NCBI RefSeq assembly: GCF_021390155.1
Contig: NZ_CP089985.1
Span: 1,499,001 to 1,563,000 of the forward strand
Reading direction: 5' to 3'
Origin: Pseudomonas sp. HN11
GTDB taxonomy: Bacteria > Pseudomonadota > Gammaproteobacteria > Pseudomonadales > Pseudomonadaceae
Length of the DNA: 64,000 nt
Shown here: positions 1-7,738 of the stretch, piece by piece
Position numbering within the stretch: the first letter of the stretch is position 1
Layout: each line of letters opens with the position of its first letter
The notes under the pieces: generated by a model
Seen by the model: the letters and a program-made list of their open reading frames with translations, nothing else
The model's database searches: none
Told to the model about the DNA's origin: nothing
Translations under genes and position numbers: made by a program

Positions 1-610
1 GGTGCCGCACGATCGTGGCGTAGATGCGCCAGGCGCGGACCTGCGAGTCGACTTTCACCAGCGTAGGGAACGTCACCCTTTGCAACACCAGCATCAACCC
101 AACTGCGCCAATCGCCAACCCATAGAAGATCGCCTCCCAGCCGAAAACTACCTGTAACAGCGAACCAGCGAATTGCCCGATACCCAAGGCGACCACGAAG
201 GTCATGCCCAGCCACGACAAACCTTTCGCCAACAGCGCACTCCTGAAACTGTCGCGCACCAACACCCGCGCCATCACGGAAACGCCGCCCGCGCCCAAGC
301 CTTGAATCAGCCGCAATGACAGAAAGGTTTCAACGTTGAACGCCAGAGGGATTGCTGCACTGGCCAGCGCATACACGGCGAGTGCAGCCAGCAGAACGGG
401 CTTGCGCCCAAAACGCTCACCCAGGCTGCCCCACAGCAGCATCGGCAAAGCCATGCCGACCAAGTAGATCGCCAGAGCCAAGGCGACATGGTCTTCGGCG
501 GCGGGGAGGGCGCGCGCAATGGCTGGTACGGCTGGCAGGTAACTGCTGATGCCAACCTGGGCGAGGAAGGCGGCACTGCAGGCTATGACAAGAGTGGTCG
601 TATTTTTCAA
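1..610 (-). CDS. MFS drug-resistance transporter, Bcr/CflA type (5' part only)
   Basis: This is the N-terminal ~200 residues of a major facilitator superfamily exporter of the inner membrane; the rest lies beyond the window edge. The reading frame shows a first membrane segment (LVIACSAAFLAQVGIS), then the loop-2/3 signature GERFGRKPVL, the segment RLIQGLGAGGVSVMARVLVRD typical of the Bcr/CflA proton-driven exporters, and further hydrophobic helices. No ATG fits; a TTG at the 610 end (KNTTTLV...) is the most plausible start because it comes just before the first helix. The family is established; the substrate cannot be read from the sequence. The start choice is uncertain. Confidence 0.75.
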   Translation of the reverse strand, partial: MKNTTTLVIACSAAFLAQVGISSYLPAVPAIARALPAAEDHVALALAIYLVGMALPMLLWGSLGERFGRKPVLLAALAVYALASAAIPLAFNVETFLSLRLIQGLGAGGVSVMARVLVRDSFRSALLAKGLSWLGMTFVVALGIGQFAGSLLQVVFGWEAIFYGLAIGAVGLMLVLQRVTFPTLVKVDSQVRAWRIYATIVRH

Positions 611-709
611 GAAAAGGGATCCGCCAGCGCGAGTTCCGAACAAATCATCGAAAGTCGAGTTATATAAACCGTGTCGTTTCAAACTCTTGATTTTTGGAAA
701 GTCTGCAAC

Positions 710-1265
710 TCAATGGCAGCATTGGTTTTCTTCTATCAGACTCATGAGCCTTGAGCAAAATGAAAGTACTGTTTCATGGGACATGTCTGCTCGCAGCGTT
801 ATACGAATTGCCGCCTTTCCTATGGGCACAACAGGAAAAAATACGGCTGAAGTGAAGAAGCCACTGTCGGCGAGTTGTGCTGCGATCGTGTTCGCTTTTT
901 CCGCCTCTTCGCAGGGCACCAAACGGATTGCAGTGCTCGTGCCGTACTGCTCAGTTGCGATTAGTCTGTCAAATAACTGGATGTTTGCATCGGTTTTTTG
1001 AGTTTGCAACTCGAAGGGTCTTGGCCTTAAGTATTCCTTCAATGGCGCCATCCAATATTTGCTGGTTGTAATCAAGGCCAAGATATGAGGTGGTGCAAAA
1101 GTGTTGAAGTTGGCGGCCGTATTGATCGATAAGGAAGTTGGTGCTTTTAATAGTTACATTAAGTTCGCAAATTAGTCGTTCTTTGGCCGATTCCCAGTCT
1201 TCGTTAGAGGTTTGGATGGTTTTTTTATAGTTTGAGAATCTATTGGTCGACCTTGGGGTTTCCAT
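710..1265 (-). pseudogene. Remnant of a PLP-dependent aminotransferase / 8-amino-7-oxononanoate synthase-like enzyme
   Basis: Two minus-strand frames each carry one end of the same enzyme family. The first frame (ATG at 1265, Shine-Dalgarno AAGGA about 8 nt upstream) gives an N-terminal domain with the FCTTSYLGLDYNQQ signature of alpha-oxoamine synthases and class I/II aminotransferases, and reads to KTLRVANSKNR. The second frame, entered near 1000, gives the typical C-terminal domain (NIQLFDRLI, then SGFFTSAVFFPVV and AIRITLRADM). The roughly 250 central residues, including the PLP-binding lysine and the cofactor Asp/His motifs, are absent, and the two parts are out of frame. It cannot make an active enzyme. 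The exact substrate class of the parent is unknown. Confidence 0.75.
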
Positions 1266-1602
1266 TTTTCTGTCCTTGACGATGGAGAGCAAGAACATTA
1301 ATGGGAATATTTTTGAAAGTTAAGTCAGATCTTTCCTGTAGGGATGACACTCGGCGGATATTTTTTTTGTGTGAAACTTCCTGCGAGATTCAACTGAGAG
1401 TTGTCGGCCTTGCCGACTTCGCAATGAGATCAAGGCGCTTTTATCGTGGGATTTCGAGCTGCAACCAAGGGCGTTGTGTAATTCATTGAGGTCGCCTTTC
1501 ATTATATTGAGTAAGGTAGTAGCGCAGGGACCTAATGTGACGACAGCCCCCCAAGGCCAGTCTCTCAAGTAGTCAAAACCAGCGGGATGAAGGGAGTAGT
1601 TG
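1266..1602. other. Non-coding or decayed stretch
   Basis: No convincing intact gene. A minus-strand frame covering roughly 1435-1595 (encoding ...FDYLRDWPWGAVVTLGP...) reads like protein but has no start of its own and breaks off where the next gene begins, so it may be a second gene fragment from the same lost cluster as the PLP-enzyme remnant. The Shine-Dalgarno AAGGGAG of the following gene is at 1590-1596. Confidence 0.35.
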
Positions 1603-2277
1603 ATGAGAGTTCTGTTATTCGGTGCCACCGGCATGGTCGGCCAGGGCGTGCTGCGTGAGTGCCTGCTGGCTGCCGACGTGCAGGAAGTCGTCGCAGTCGG
1701 CCGCACGCCCCTGACCCAGGAACACGGCAAGCTGCACCAGGTGTTGCACAGCGACATGCTGGATTTCCAGCCGCTGGAAAACCTGCTGCAAGGCTTCGAT
1801 GCGTGTTTCTTCTGCCTTGGCGTCTCGTCGGCTGGGATGAATGAAGCCAAGTACACGCACCTCACTTATGATCTCACTCTGGTCGCCGCCAGCACCTTGG
1901 CGCGGCTCAATCCACAGATGACATTCATCTATGTGTCCGGCGCGGGCACCGACAGTTCCGAAGCGGGCAAGTCGATGTGGGCGCGGGTCAAGGGCAAGAC
2001 CGAGAACGCGTTGCTGCGCCTGCCGTTCAAGGCGGTGTATCTGTTTCGGCCGGGTGTGATTCAGCCATTGCATGGCGTGCGTTCGAAGACGCCGTTGTAC
2101 CAGTCCTTCTACTCTGTGCTTGGGCCGTTATTGTCGTGTGTGCGACGGCTGAAACCGGGCTGGGTAGTGAGTACCGAGACGGTGGGCCGAGCGATGTTGC
2201 AGGCGGCCAGCCACGGTGCGCCGCGGCCGGTGGTGGAGCAGGGCGAGATCAATCGATTGGCCAGCGAGCGTCGCTGA
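1603..2277 (+). CDS. NAD(P)-binding epimerase/dehydratase-family protein
   Basis: A 224-residue Rossmann-fold protein. The N-terminus carries the dinucleotide-binding signature FGATGMVGQGVL, followed by an acidic/polar strand end and FIYVSGAGTD, as in atypical short-chain dehydrogenases of the NAD(P)H-binding/NmrA-like group. Its short length means there is little substrate-binding domain. ATG 1603 is preferred over the TTG three bases upstream because AAGGGAG lies 6 nt before it. Its stop codon overlaps the start of the LysR gene (TGATG), so the two are probably co-translated. The substrate is unknown. Confidence 0.8.
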   Translation: MRVLLFGATGMVGQGVLRECLLAADVQEVVAVGRTPLTQEHGKLHQVLHSDMLDFQPLENLLQGFDACFFCLGVSSAGMNEAKYTHLTYDLTLVAASTLARLNPQMTFIYVSGAGTDSSEAGKSMWARVKGKTENALLRLPFKAVYLFRPGVIQPLHGVRSKTPLYQSFYSVLGPLLSCVRRLKPGWVVSTETVGRAMLQAASHGAPRPVVEQGEINRLASERR

Positions 2278-3185
2278 TGTTGCACAAGAGCCTGGTGCGT
2301 CGGCTGGACCTGATCACGCTGCAGTTGTTTGTTGCGGTGTTTGAGGAAGGCACGCTGACCCGTGCCGCCAACCGCGAAGCCATTGCCGTGTCGGCCGCCA
2401 GCAAGCGTTTGATGGAGCTGGAGCAGGTGTTGGGCGTCAGCCTGTTCGTGCGGCGAGCCAAGGGCATGGACCTGACGGCCGCTGGCGAAACCCTGTTGCA
2501 CCATGCGCGGCAGATGTTGTTCAACGTCGAGAAAATGGGCCTGGAGCTGGGCGAACACAGCCACGGTGTGCGTGGCTATGTGCGGATGCTGGCCAACCTG
2601 TCGGCAATCATTCAGTTTCTTCCGGAAGACCTGCGGGATTTTTCCGAGCTGCACCCTGAAGTGAAAACCGACCTGGAAGAGCGTCCCAGCAATGGCGTGG
2701 TGCAAGGCGTACTGGATGGTGTGGCGGACCTGGGCATCTGCTCCAGTGACACCGACACCAAAGGCCTGCCCAGCGTGACCTATCGCCACGACAAACTGGT
2801 GGTGCTGATGCCGGCGGATCATCCGCTGGCAGTGCGTGAAACCCTGGCCTTCAGCGAAACCCTGGGCAGCGACTACGTCGGCCTGCACGCCGCCAGTTCC
2901 ATCAACATGCGCACCCACGCCGCCGCGCGCGAGGCGGGCAAGGTGCTGCGCCTGCGCATTCATGTGCCGGGGTTTGATGCGATGTGCCGGATGGTCCAGG
3001 CCAATATGGGCATTGGAATCCTGCCGCAGAAGGCTTATGAACTATTTGGCCGCGCATTGGGTTTGCATGCCGTGCCACTGATAGATACATGGTCGGATCG
3101 CAGCCTGATCCTGGTCGTGCGCGATGAAACACAGCTGTCACCGGTTAGTCGGTTGCTGTTTGATCACCTAAGCGTTCGCGTTTAA
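2277..3185 (+). CDS. LysR-family transcriptional regulator
   Basis: A 302-residue LysR-type regulator. The winged helix-turn-helix covers about residues 10-70 (LQLFVAVFEEGTLTRAANRE...VSAASKRLMELEQVLGVSLFVR), followed by a linker helix and a type 2 periplasmic-binding-like effector domain (GVLDGVADLGICSSDT; MVQANMGIGILPQKA). Translation starts inside the stop codon of the preceding gene. It lies 89 bp upstream of the CoA-transferase gene on the same strand and is the obvious candidate regulator of that catabolic set. This is inferred from position; the effector may be the pathway substrate or its CoA ester. Confidence 0.9.
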   Translation: MLHKSLVRRLDLITLQLFVAVFEEGTLTRAANREAIAVSAASKRLMELEQVLGVSLFVRRAKGMDLTAAGETLLHHARQMLFNVEKMGLELGEHSHGVRGYVRMLANLSAIIQFLPEDLRDFSELHPEVKTDLEERPSNGVVQGVLDGVADLGICSSDTDTKGLPSVTYRHDKLVVLMPADHPLAVRETLAFSETLGSDYVGLHAASSINMRTHAAAREAGKVLRLRIHVPGFDAMCRMVQANMGIGILPQKAYELFGRALGLHAVPLIDTWSDRSLILVVRDETQLSPVSRLLFDHLSVRV

Positions 3186-3254
3186 CGAACGCTCCTTGCC
3201 AACTGACGGTTGGATTTCCCCTGCACCTGCCCTCTAGTCTTGGCATCACATTCC

Positions 3255-3262
3255 AAGAACAA
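3255..3262 (+). promoter_or_regulatory. A-rich Hfq/Crc-type site before the CoA-transferase gene
   Basis: AAGAACAA matches the AAnAANAA 'CA motif' bound by Hfq with Crc on pseudomonad mRNAs. It runs into the ribosome-binding site AGAGG of the gene starting at 3275, where binding would block initiation. The match is seen in sequence; the function is inferred. Confidence 0.5.
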
Positions 3263-3274
3263 GAGGTACACCCC

Positions 3275-4468
3275 ATGACGGCTCCCCTGAGCGGTATCAA
3301 GGTGATTGAGATCGGCACCCTGATTGCAGCGCCGTTCGCCGCCCGGCTGATGGCCGAGTTTGGCGCGGAGGTGATCAAGATCGAAGCCATGGGCCAGGGC
3401 GATCCGCTTCGCAAATGGCGAAAGCTGCACGAAGGCACGTCGTTGTGGTGGTACCTGCAATCGCGCAACAAGAAGTCCCTGGCGCTGGATCTCAAGTCGC
3501 CGCAAGGGCTGGACCTGATCAAGCAACTGCTCGGCGACGCCGACGTGCTCATTGAAAACCTGCGCCCCGGCGGCCTGGAAAAAATCGGTCTCGGCTGGGA
3601 CGTGCTGCACGCTCTCAACCCCAAGCTGACCCTGGTGCGTATCTCTGGCTATGGCCAGACTGGTCCCTATCGCGACCGCCCGGGCTTCGGTGCCATCGGC
3701 GAGGCCATGGGTGGCATCCGCTACACCACCGGCAACCCGGACTCACCACCTGCACGGGTTGGCGTGAGCCTGGGCGATTCTCTTGCTTCGTTGCACGGCG
3801 TGATCGGCGCGTTGATGTCGCTGCTGCGAGTCAAGACGGGACAGGGTGATGGGCAAGTTGTAGATGTGTCGCTGGCGGAAAGCGTGTTCAACCTGATGGA
3901 AAGCCTGGTGCCCGAATACGACATGCTTGGGCATGTGCGCGAACGCAGCGGCGGCGCCTTGCCGGGTATTGCACCGTCCAACACCTACCTGACCGCCGAT
4001 GGCGCCTATGTGGTGATCGCCGGCAACAGCGACCCGATCTACAAGCGCCTGATGCACACCATCGGCCGCGCCGACCTGGCCGAAGAGCCCGAGTTTGCCC
4101 ACAACGATGGGCGCGCCGCCAAAAGCGGTTTGCTCGACGCCGCGATCACCCACTGGACCAGCAGTCTGCCTATCGAGGAGGTGCTTAGCGCCTTGGAAGC
4201 TGCCGAAGTGCCGGCGGGGCGAATCTACTCCGTGGCCGATATCGTCAGTGACCCGCACTACCAGGCACGTGACATGCTGCTCAATGCCGAGTTGCCCGGC
4301 GGTGTGTCGGTGAAGATGCCGGGCATCGTGCCCAAGCTCTCGGAAACGCCTGGCGGCGTGAATTGGCAGGGCCCGACGCTCGGTCAGCACACCGACGATA
4401 TTCTCGGCAGCCTTGGCCTTACAGTTGCTGATATCCAACGCCTGAAAACCTCGGGAGTGGTGCAATGA
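3275..4468 (+). CDS. CaiB/BaiF-family CoA-transferase
   Basis: A 397-residue class III CoA-transferase, the usual length for the family. The N-terminus (GIKVIEIGTLIAAPFAARLMAEFGAEVIKIE) and the block GYGQTGPYRDRPGFGAIGEAMGG are diagnostic. Asp168 in VGVSLGDSLASLHG is at the position of the catalytic aspartate that forms the mixed anhydride. Such enzymes move CoA from a donor (often succinyl-CoA) to a carboxylic acid. The start overlaps a lyase gene by ATGA, so the likely role is to activate a C5-C6 hydroxy-dicarboxylate for cleavage by the downstream enzyme, as in mammalian SUGCT, which accepts glutarate and 3-hydroxy-3-methylglutarate. Substrate identity is inference. Confidence 0.88.
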   Translation: MTAPLSGIKVIEIGTLIAAPFAARLMAEFGAEVIKIEAMGQGDPLRKWRKLHEGTSLWWYLQSRNKKSLALDLKSPQGLDLIKQLLGDADVLIENLRPGGLEKIGLGWDVLHALNPKLTLVRISGYGQTGPYRDRPGFGAIGEAMGGIRYTTGNPDSPPARVGVSLGDSLASLHGVIGALMSLLRVKTGQGDGQVVDVSLAESVFNLMESLVPEYDMLGHVRERSGGALPGIAPSNTYLTADGAYVVIAGNSDPIYKRLMHTIGRADLAEEPEFAHNDGRAAKSGLLDAAITHWTSSLPIEEVLSALEAAEVPAGRIYSVADIVSDPHYQARDMLLNAELPGGVSVKMPGIVPKLSETPGGVNWQGPTLGQHTDDILGSLGLTVADIQRLKTSGVVQ

Positions 4469-5406
4469 TCACCGATTATTCCGACGCGCTGGTCGTGCAG
4501 GAAGTGTCCCCGCGCGATGGCTTGCAAATCGAACCGACCTGGGTTGAGACGGCCGACAAAATCGCCTTGATCGATCAGCTTTCTCTAGCCGGGTTTTCGC
4601 GCATCGAGGCCGGTTCATTTGTCTCGCCCAAAGCCATTCCTGCCTTGCGTGATGGCGAGCAAGTGTTCCAAGGCATCGAACGTAAAGCGGGTGTGATTTA
4701 CGTAGCGCTGATCCCCAACCTCAAAGGCGCGCAGCGCGCCATCGAGTCCCGCGCCGATGAATTGAACCTGGTGATGTCCGCCAGCCAGACCCACAATCTG
4801 GCCAATATGCGTATGCGTTGCGAGGCATCATTGGCGGCGTTTGACGATATCACACGCTTTGCCGCCGACCACCCGGTGAAGCTCAACGGCAGTATCGCCA
4901 CCACCTTCGGTTGCCCGTTTGAAGGCAAGATCGATGAAGACCGCGTGCTGCAGATTGTCGAGGCATATCAGGCACTGGGCATCCAGGGCATCAGCCTGGC
5001 CGACACCACGGGCATGGCCAATCCGCGTCAAGTAGAGCGCCTGGTCAGACGCGTACTGGAGCGCGTATCCGCCAACGATCTGACCCTGCACTTCCATAAC
5101 ACCCGCGGTTTGGGGTTGTGCAATGTGCTGGCCGCTTATGAGGCCGGCGCCCGTCGTTTTGACGCGGCGCTCGGTGGCTTGGGCGGTTGCCCGTTTGCAC
5201 CGGGGGCGTCGGGCAATATCTGCACCGAAGATTTGGTCAACCTGTGCGAAGAGGTCGGGATTCCCACCGGCATCGACCTGCCGCATTTGTTGCAGATGTC
5301 CCGCCGCTTGCCGGCGCTGTTAGGCCACGAACTGCCCGGCCAGGTGGCCAAGGCCGGGCGCAATGGCGACCTGCATCCGCCGCCGGCCTATATCGCCACG
5401 CTGTAG
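4465..5406 (+). CDS. Hydroxymethylglutaryl-CoA lyase family protein
   Basis: A 313-residue TIM-barrel lyase of the HMG-CoA lyase (HMGL-like) family. Visible active-site features are VQEVSPRDGLQIE (Arg-Asp for substrate and metal), LHFHNTRGLG (metal-binding His pair) and the catalytic-cysteine loop GGLGGCPFAPGASGN near the C-terminus. The enzyme cleaves 3-hydroxy-3-methylglutaryl-CoA to acetyl-CoA and acetoacetate; paralogues cleave related 3-hydroxyacyl-CoAs. It overlaps the CoA-transferase gene by 4 bp (ATGA) and is followed by an MFS importer. It is not accompanied by leucine-degradation genes (liuABCD), so it probably serves uptake of an external acid rather than leucine catabolism. Confidence 0.9.
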   Translation: MITDYSDALVVQEVSPRDGLQIEPTWVETADKIALIDQLSLAGFSRIEAGSFVSPKAIPALRDGEQVFQGIERKAGVIYVALIPNLKGAQRAIESRADELNLVMSASQTHNLANMRMRCEASLAAFDDITRFAADHPVKLNGSIATTFGCPFEGKIDEDRVLQIVEAYQALGIQGISLADTTGMANPRQVERLVRRVLERVSANDLTLHFHNTRGLGLCNVLAAYEAGARRFDAALGGLGGCPFAPGASGNICTEDLVNLCEEVGIPTGIDLPHLLQMSRRLPALLGHELPGQVAKAGRNGDLHPPPAYIATL

Positions 5407-5419
5407 CACCGTACCAGAC

Positions 5420-5430
5420 AACAAAAACAA
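5420..5430 (+). promoter_or_regulatory. A-rich Hfq/Crc-type site before the MFS importer gene
   Basis: AACAAAAACAA fits AAnAAnAAnAA. It lies in the 59-bp gap after the lyase gene, 35 nt before the MFS start codon. This is a candidate catabolite-repression site; distance from the ribosome-binding site makes it weaker than the one at 3255. Confidence 0.35.
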
Positions 5431-5465
5431 TCGGGCGCCTGTGAGCAGCCCGCTGGAGAGAAACC

Positions 5466-6797
5466 ATGAGCACTAATACGTTGGAGGTCGGCGCGCGCCC
5501 GGCCGCTGAAATCGATGCCGAAAAAGCCCTGGTCAGCAAGGTCGCCTGGCGCCTGATGCCGCTGATCATGGTGTGCTACCTGTTCGCGTTTTTTGACCGC
5601 ATCAACATCAGCTTCGCCAAGTTCCAACTGCAGGCGGACCTGAGCCTGAGCGACACCGCTTATGGCCTGGGTGCCGGGTTGTTTGTGGTGGGGTATGTGA
5701 TATTCGAAGTGCCGAGCAACATGATGTTGTACAAGGTCGGCGCGCGGCGGTGGATTGCGCGGATCATGATGTCATGGGGCCTGGCGACGGCGGCCATGGT
5801 GTTTGTCACCGCCGAATGGCAGTTCTATGGGCTGCGCTTCATCATCGGTGCGATGGAGGCTGGCTTTGCCCCTGGCGTGCTGTATTACCTGACGCTGTGG
5901 TTCCCGCAGCATTTCCGTGGGCGCATCACGTCGATGCTGTTCCTGGCGTCGGCCTTTGCCGGTCTGGTGGGCGCGCCGTTTTCCGGGTTGGTGCTGGAAC
6001 ACCTCGACGGTGTCTTGCAGATGCGCGGCTGGCATTGGCTTTTCCTGCTCGGCGGTTTGCCGTGTATTGGTCTGGGCTTTCTGGTGCTGACGTTGCTCAA
6101 AGACCGTATCGAAGACGCCCATTGGCTGACGGCGGCGGAGAAAACGTTGTTGTCGAGCCGCATCGCCAAGCATGAACCTAACCAGCACGGTGGGTCGCTG
6201 CTGTCGGCAATCCGTATTCCTGGGTTCCTGATGCTTGGCTTTATCTACTTCCTGATTCAGGTGGCGTCCTACGGGCTCAACTTCTGGGCGCCACAACTGA
6301 TCCGCAGTGCCGGCACCCAGAGCCCGGTGATGATCGGCCTGCTCACAGCGATTCCTTATGTGTGTGGCGCCATCAGCATGGTGGTGATCGGGCGGCTGTC
6401 GGACGCCACGGGTGAACGGCGCAAGTTTGTCTGCGGCCTGGTGGTGCTCGGGGCGGTGGGCTTCTTCAGTGCTGGCATTTTTGCCGACCACACCACCTTC
6501 CTGATCATCGCCCTGGGCATGTTGGGCGCGGGCATCATCGCCTCGATCCCGACCTTCTGGACCCTGCCGCCCAAGTTGCTGGCCGGTGCCGGTGCTGGCG
6601 CGGCGGGTGGTATTGCGGTGATCAATACCCTCGGTCAGTTCGGTGGCATCGTCAGCCCGGTGATGGTCGGGCGGATCAAGGACCTCACTGGCAGCACCAC
6701 GCCGGCGCTGTATGTGATCGGGGTGTGCGCATTGTTGGCGGCGGCGTTGCTGTTGTGGGGCTTGCCGCAAAAATTGCGCACCCTCGATAAGGGCTGA
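5466..6797 (+). CDS. MFS transporter, anion:cation symporter (ACS) family
   Basis: A 443-residue, 12-helix major facilitator transporter. The N-terminal half shows the ACS hallmark FAFFDRINISFAKFQLQADLSLSD and the GYVIFEVPSNMMLYKVGARRWIARIM block, and a soluble central loop separates the two six-helix bundles. ACS members import organic anions such as tartrate, phthalate or galactarate by proton symport. As the last gene after the CoA-transferase and lyase it most likely imports the acid they degrade. A good Shine-Dalgarno (GGAGAG) precedes ATG 5466. Substrate not determined. Confidence 0.9.
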   Translation: MSTNTLEVGARPAAEIDAEKALVSKVAWRLMPLIMVCYLFAFFDRINISFAKFQLQADLSLSDTAYGLGAGLFVVGYVIFEVPSNMMLYKVGARRWIARIMMSWGLATAAMVFVTAEWQFYGLRFIIGAMEAGFAPGVLYYLTLWFPQHFRGRITSMLFLASAFAGLVGAPFSGLVLEHLDGVLQMRGWHWLFLLGGLPCIGLGFLVLTLLKDRIEDAHWLTAAEKTLLSSRIAKHEPNQHGGSLLSAIRIPGFLMLGFIYFLIQVASYGLNFWAPQLIRSAGTQSPVMIGLLTAIPYVCGAISMVVIGRLSDATGERRKFVCGLVVLGAVGFFSAGIFADHTTFLIIALGMLGAGIIASIPTFWTLPPKLLAGAGAGAAGGIAVINTLGQFGGIVSPVMVGRIKDLTGSTTPALYVIGVCALLAAALLLWGLPQKLRTLDKG

Positions 6798-6841
6798 TCA
6801 GCCTGCGGTTGCCAACGCGCGGGCCCGAGTGGCGCTGAACT

Positions 6842-6940
6842 GAGGACAAATTCGTGTGCAGCTTTTGGATTTTCTTCGGCAATATAAGCGGCTTCATCGT
6901 CAAGGTTCCTGAGGGCTGCCTTCAGCCACTCAGCCTGCAC
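6842..6940 (-). pseudogene. Truncated ParE/RelE-family toxin
   Basis: Starting at GTG 6940, the first ~33 residues (QAEWLKAALRNLDDEAAYIAE then ENPKAA) are typical of the N-terminus of ParE/RelE toxins. After about residue 33 the similarity ends and the frame runs into unrelated sequence next to the 3' end of the MFS gene, so roughly two thirds of the toxin is deleted. The GTG overlaps the ancestral stop of the antitoxin, the normal antitoxin-first, overlapping layout. Confidence 0.75.
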
Positions 6941-7171
6941 GCGTGCGCCATTTGTCAGCGACAGCTTTTACCTCGGCAGCGGTAGCGAAATCACCCGCAT
7001 CCGCTTCTTTCAGTGCTTTTTTTGAATTTCCTCAATCTGCCAGGCTTCGCGCGTGAGGTATTCGCGTAATGCGTCAACCGCCAGAAAGGATTTGCTGCGC
7101 CCGGTGGCCTTGGCGAGACTGGCAAGCGTATCAGCGACATCTTCCGGCATACGTAGGGACATGACAGACAT
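6930..7171 (-). pseudogene. Frameshifted ParD/CopG-type ribbon-helix-helix antitoxin
   Basis: From ATG 7171 (GAGGT upstream) the protein begins SVMSLRMPEDVADTLASLA and continues TGRSKSFLAVDALREYL, a ribbon-helix-helix DNA-binding N-terminus. As written it stops early at about 7010. Removing one A from the run of seven A near 7020 restores a frame that continues KEADAGDFATAAEVKAVADKWR and stops at 6930, overlapping the toxin start. The antitoxin therefore probably carries a +1 homopolymer frameshift, though a sequencing error cannot be excluded. The DNA-binding half is intact and could still act as a repressor. Confidence 0.75.
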
Positions 7172-7186
7172 GACGACCTCGTTGTA

Positions 7187-7218
7187 GTGACATGTAGTGC
7201 AACATACTACATTGTCAC
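7187..7218. promoter_or_regulatory. Inverted-repeat operator of the decayed ParDE pair
   Basis: An imperfect palindrome (GTGACA-TGTAGT ... ACTACA-TTGTCAC) with perfect inner arms ATGTAGT (7192-7198) and ACTACAT (7206-7212). It lies 16 bp upstream of the antitoxin start, the expected place for an autoregulatory ribbon-helix-helix binding site. It also sits between the antitoxin and fosA, 57 bp before the fosA start. Confidence 0.6.
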
Positions 7219-7274
7219 CGCGTCCCTGGTTTCCCCCGTTCGTCTGGGGCGCTCTGATTGTGAAAGGAGTATCA

Positions 7275-7685
7275 ATGCTCACCGGTTTCAACCACCTGAC
7301 CCTGGCCGTCACCGACTTGCCGCGCAGCATCCACTTCTACCATGAGCAGCTGCAACTTCACCTCGACGCTACCTGGGATGCCGGCGCCTATCTCTCGCTG
7401 CCGGGGCTCTGGTTATGTTTATCGCTCGATCCACTGCGTGGCTCGAAGCCGGCGGCTGATTACACGCATTACGCATTTACAGTGGCTGGGACTGATTTCA
7501 TCGAGTTTGTAGAGCGTCTGCGAGCGGCAAAAGTAGAAGAGTGGCGCGACAACCGCAGTGAGGGTGCCTCGTTCTATTTTCTCGACCCCGATGGGCACAA
7601 GCTCGAAGCCCATGTCGGCGACCTGGACTCGCGGCTGCAAGCCTGTCGCGCCAAGCCCTATGCGGGAATGAAGTTTTACCCCTAG
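7275..7685 (+). CDS. fosA: Fosfomycin glutathione transferase FosA
   Basis: A 136-residue glyoxalase/vicinal-oxygen-chelate protein, the length of FosA. It matches the family throughout: [16 protein letters not shown] with metal ligand His7, ADYTHYAF with the second metal His, the potassium/fosfomycin loop [25 protein letters not shown] containing the metal Glu, and the C-terminal AGMKFYP. The enzyme adds glutathione to the epoxide of fosfomycin using Mn(II) and K+. ATG 7275 is chosen because AAAGGAGT lies 7 nt upstream and it coincides with the conserved family start. Intrinsic chromosomal fosA genes are common in pseudomonads; no mobile context is seen. Confidence 0.95.
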   Translation: MLTGFNHLTLAVTDLPRSIHFYHEQLQLHLDATWDAGAYLSLPGLWLCLSLDPLRGSKPAADYTHYAFTVAGTDFIEFVERLRAAKVEEWRDNRSEGASFYFLDPDGHKLEAHVGDLDSRLQACRAKPYAGMKFYP

Positions 7686-7738
7686 TGCGGGAACGTGCAG
7701 AATCCCTCCACCTCCAACCCTCAGTTTGAGTTGCGCCC

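Noticed and set aside
1320..1865. Long minus-strand open frame of 181 codons opposite the NAD(P)-binding protein gene
   Set aside because: Most of it mirrors the real gene on the + strand. Only the part near 1435-1595 reads like protein, and that is noted as a possible fragment.
7275..7685. fosA as recently acquired resistance gene
   Set aside because: No IS, integron or composition break flanks it; intrinsic fosA is common in pseudomonads.
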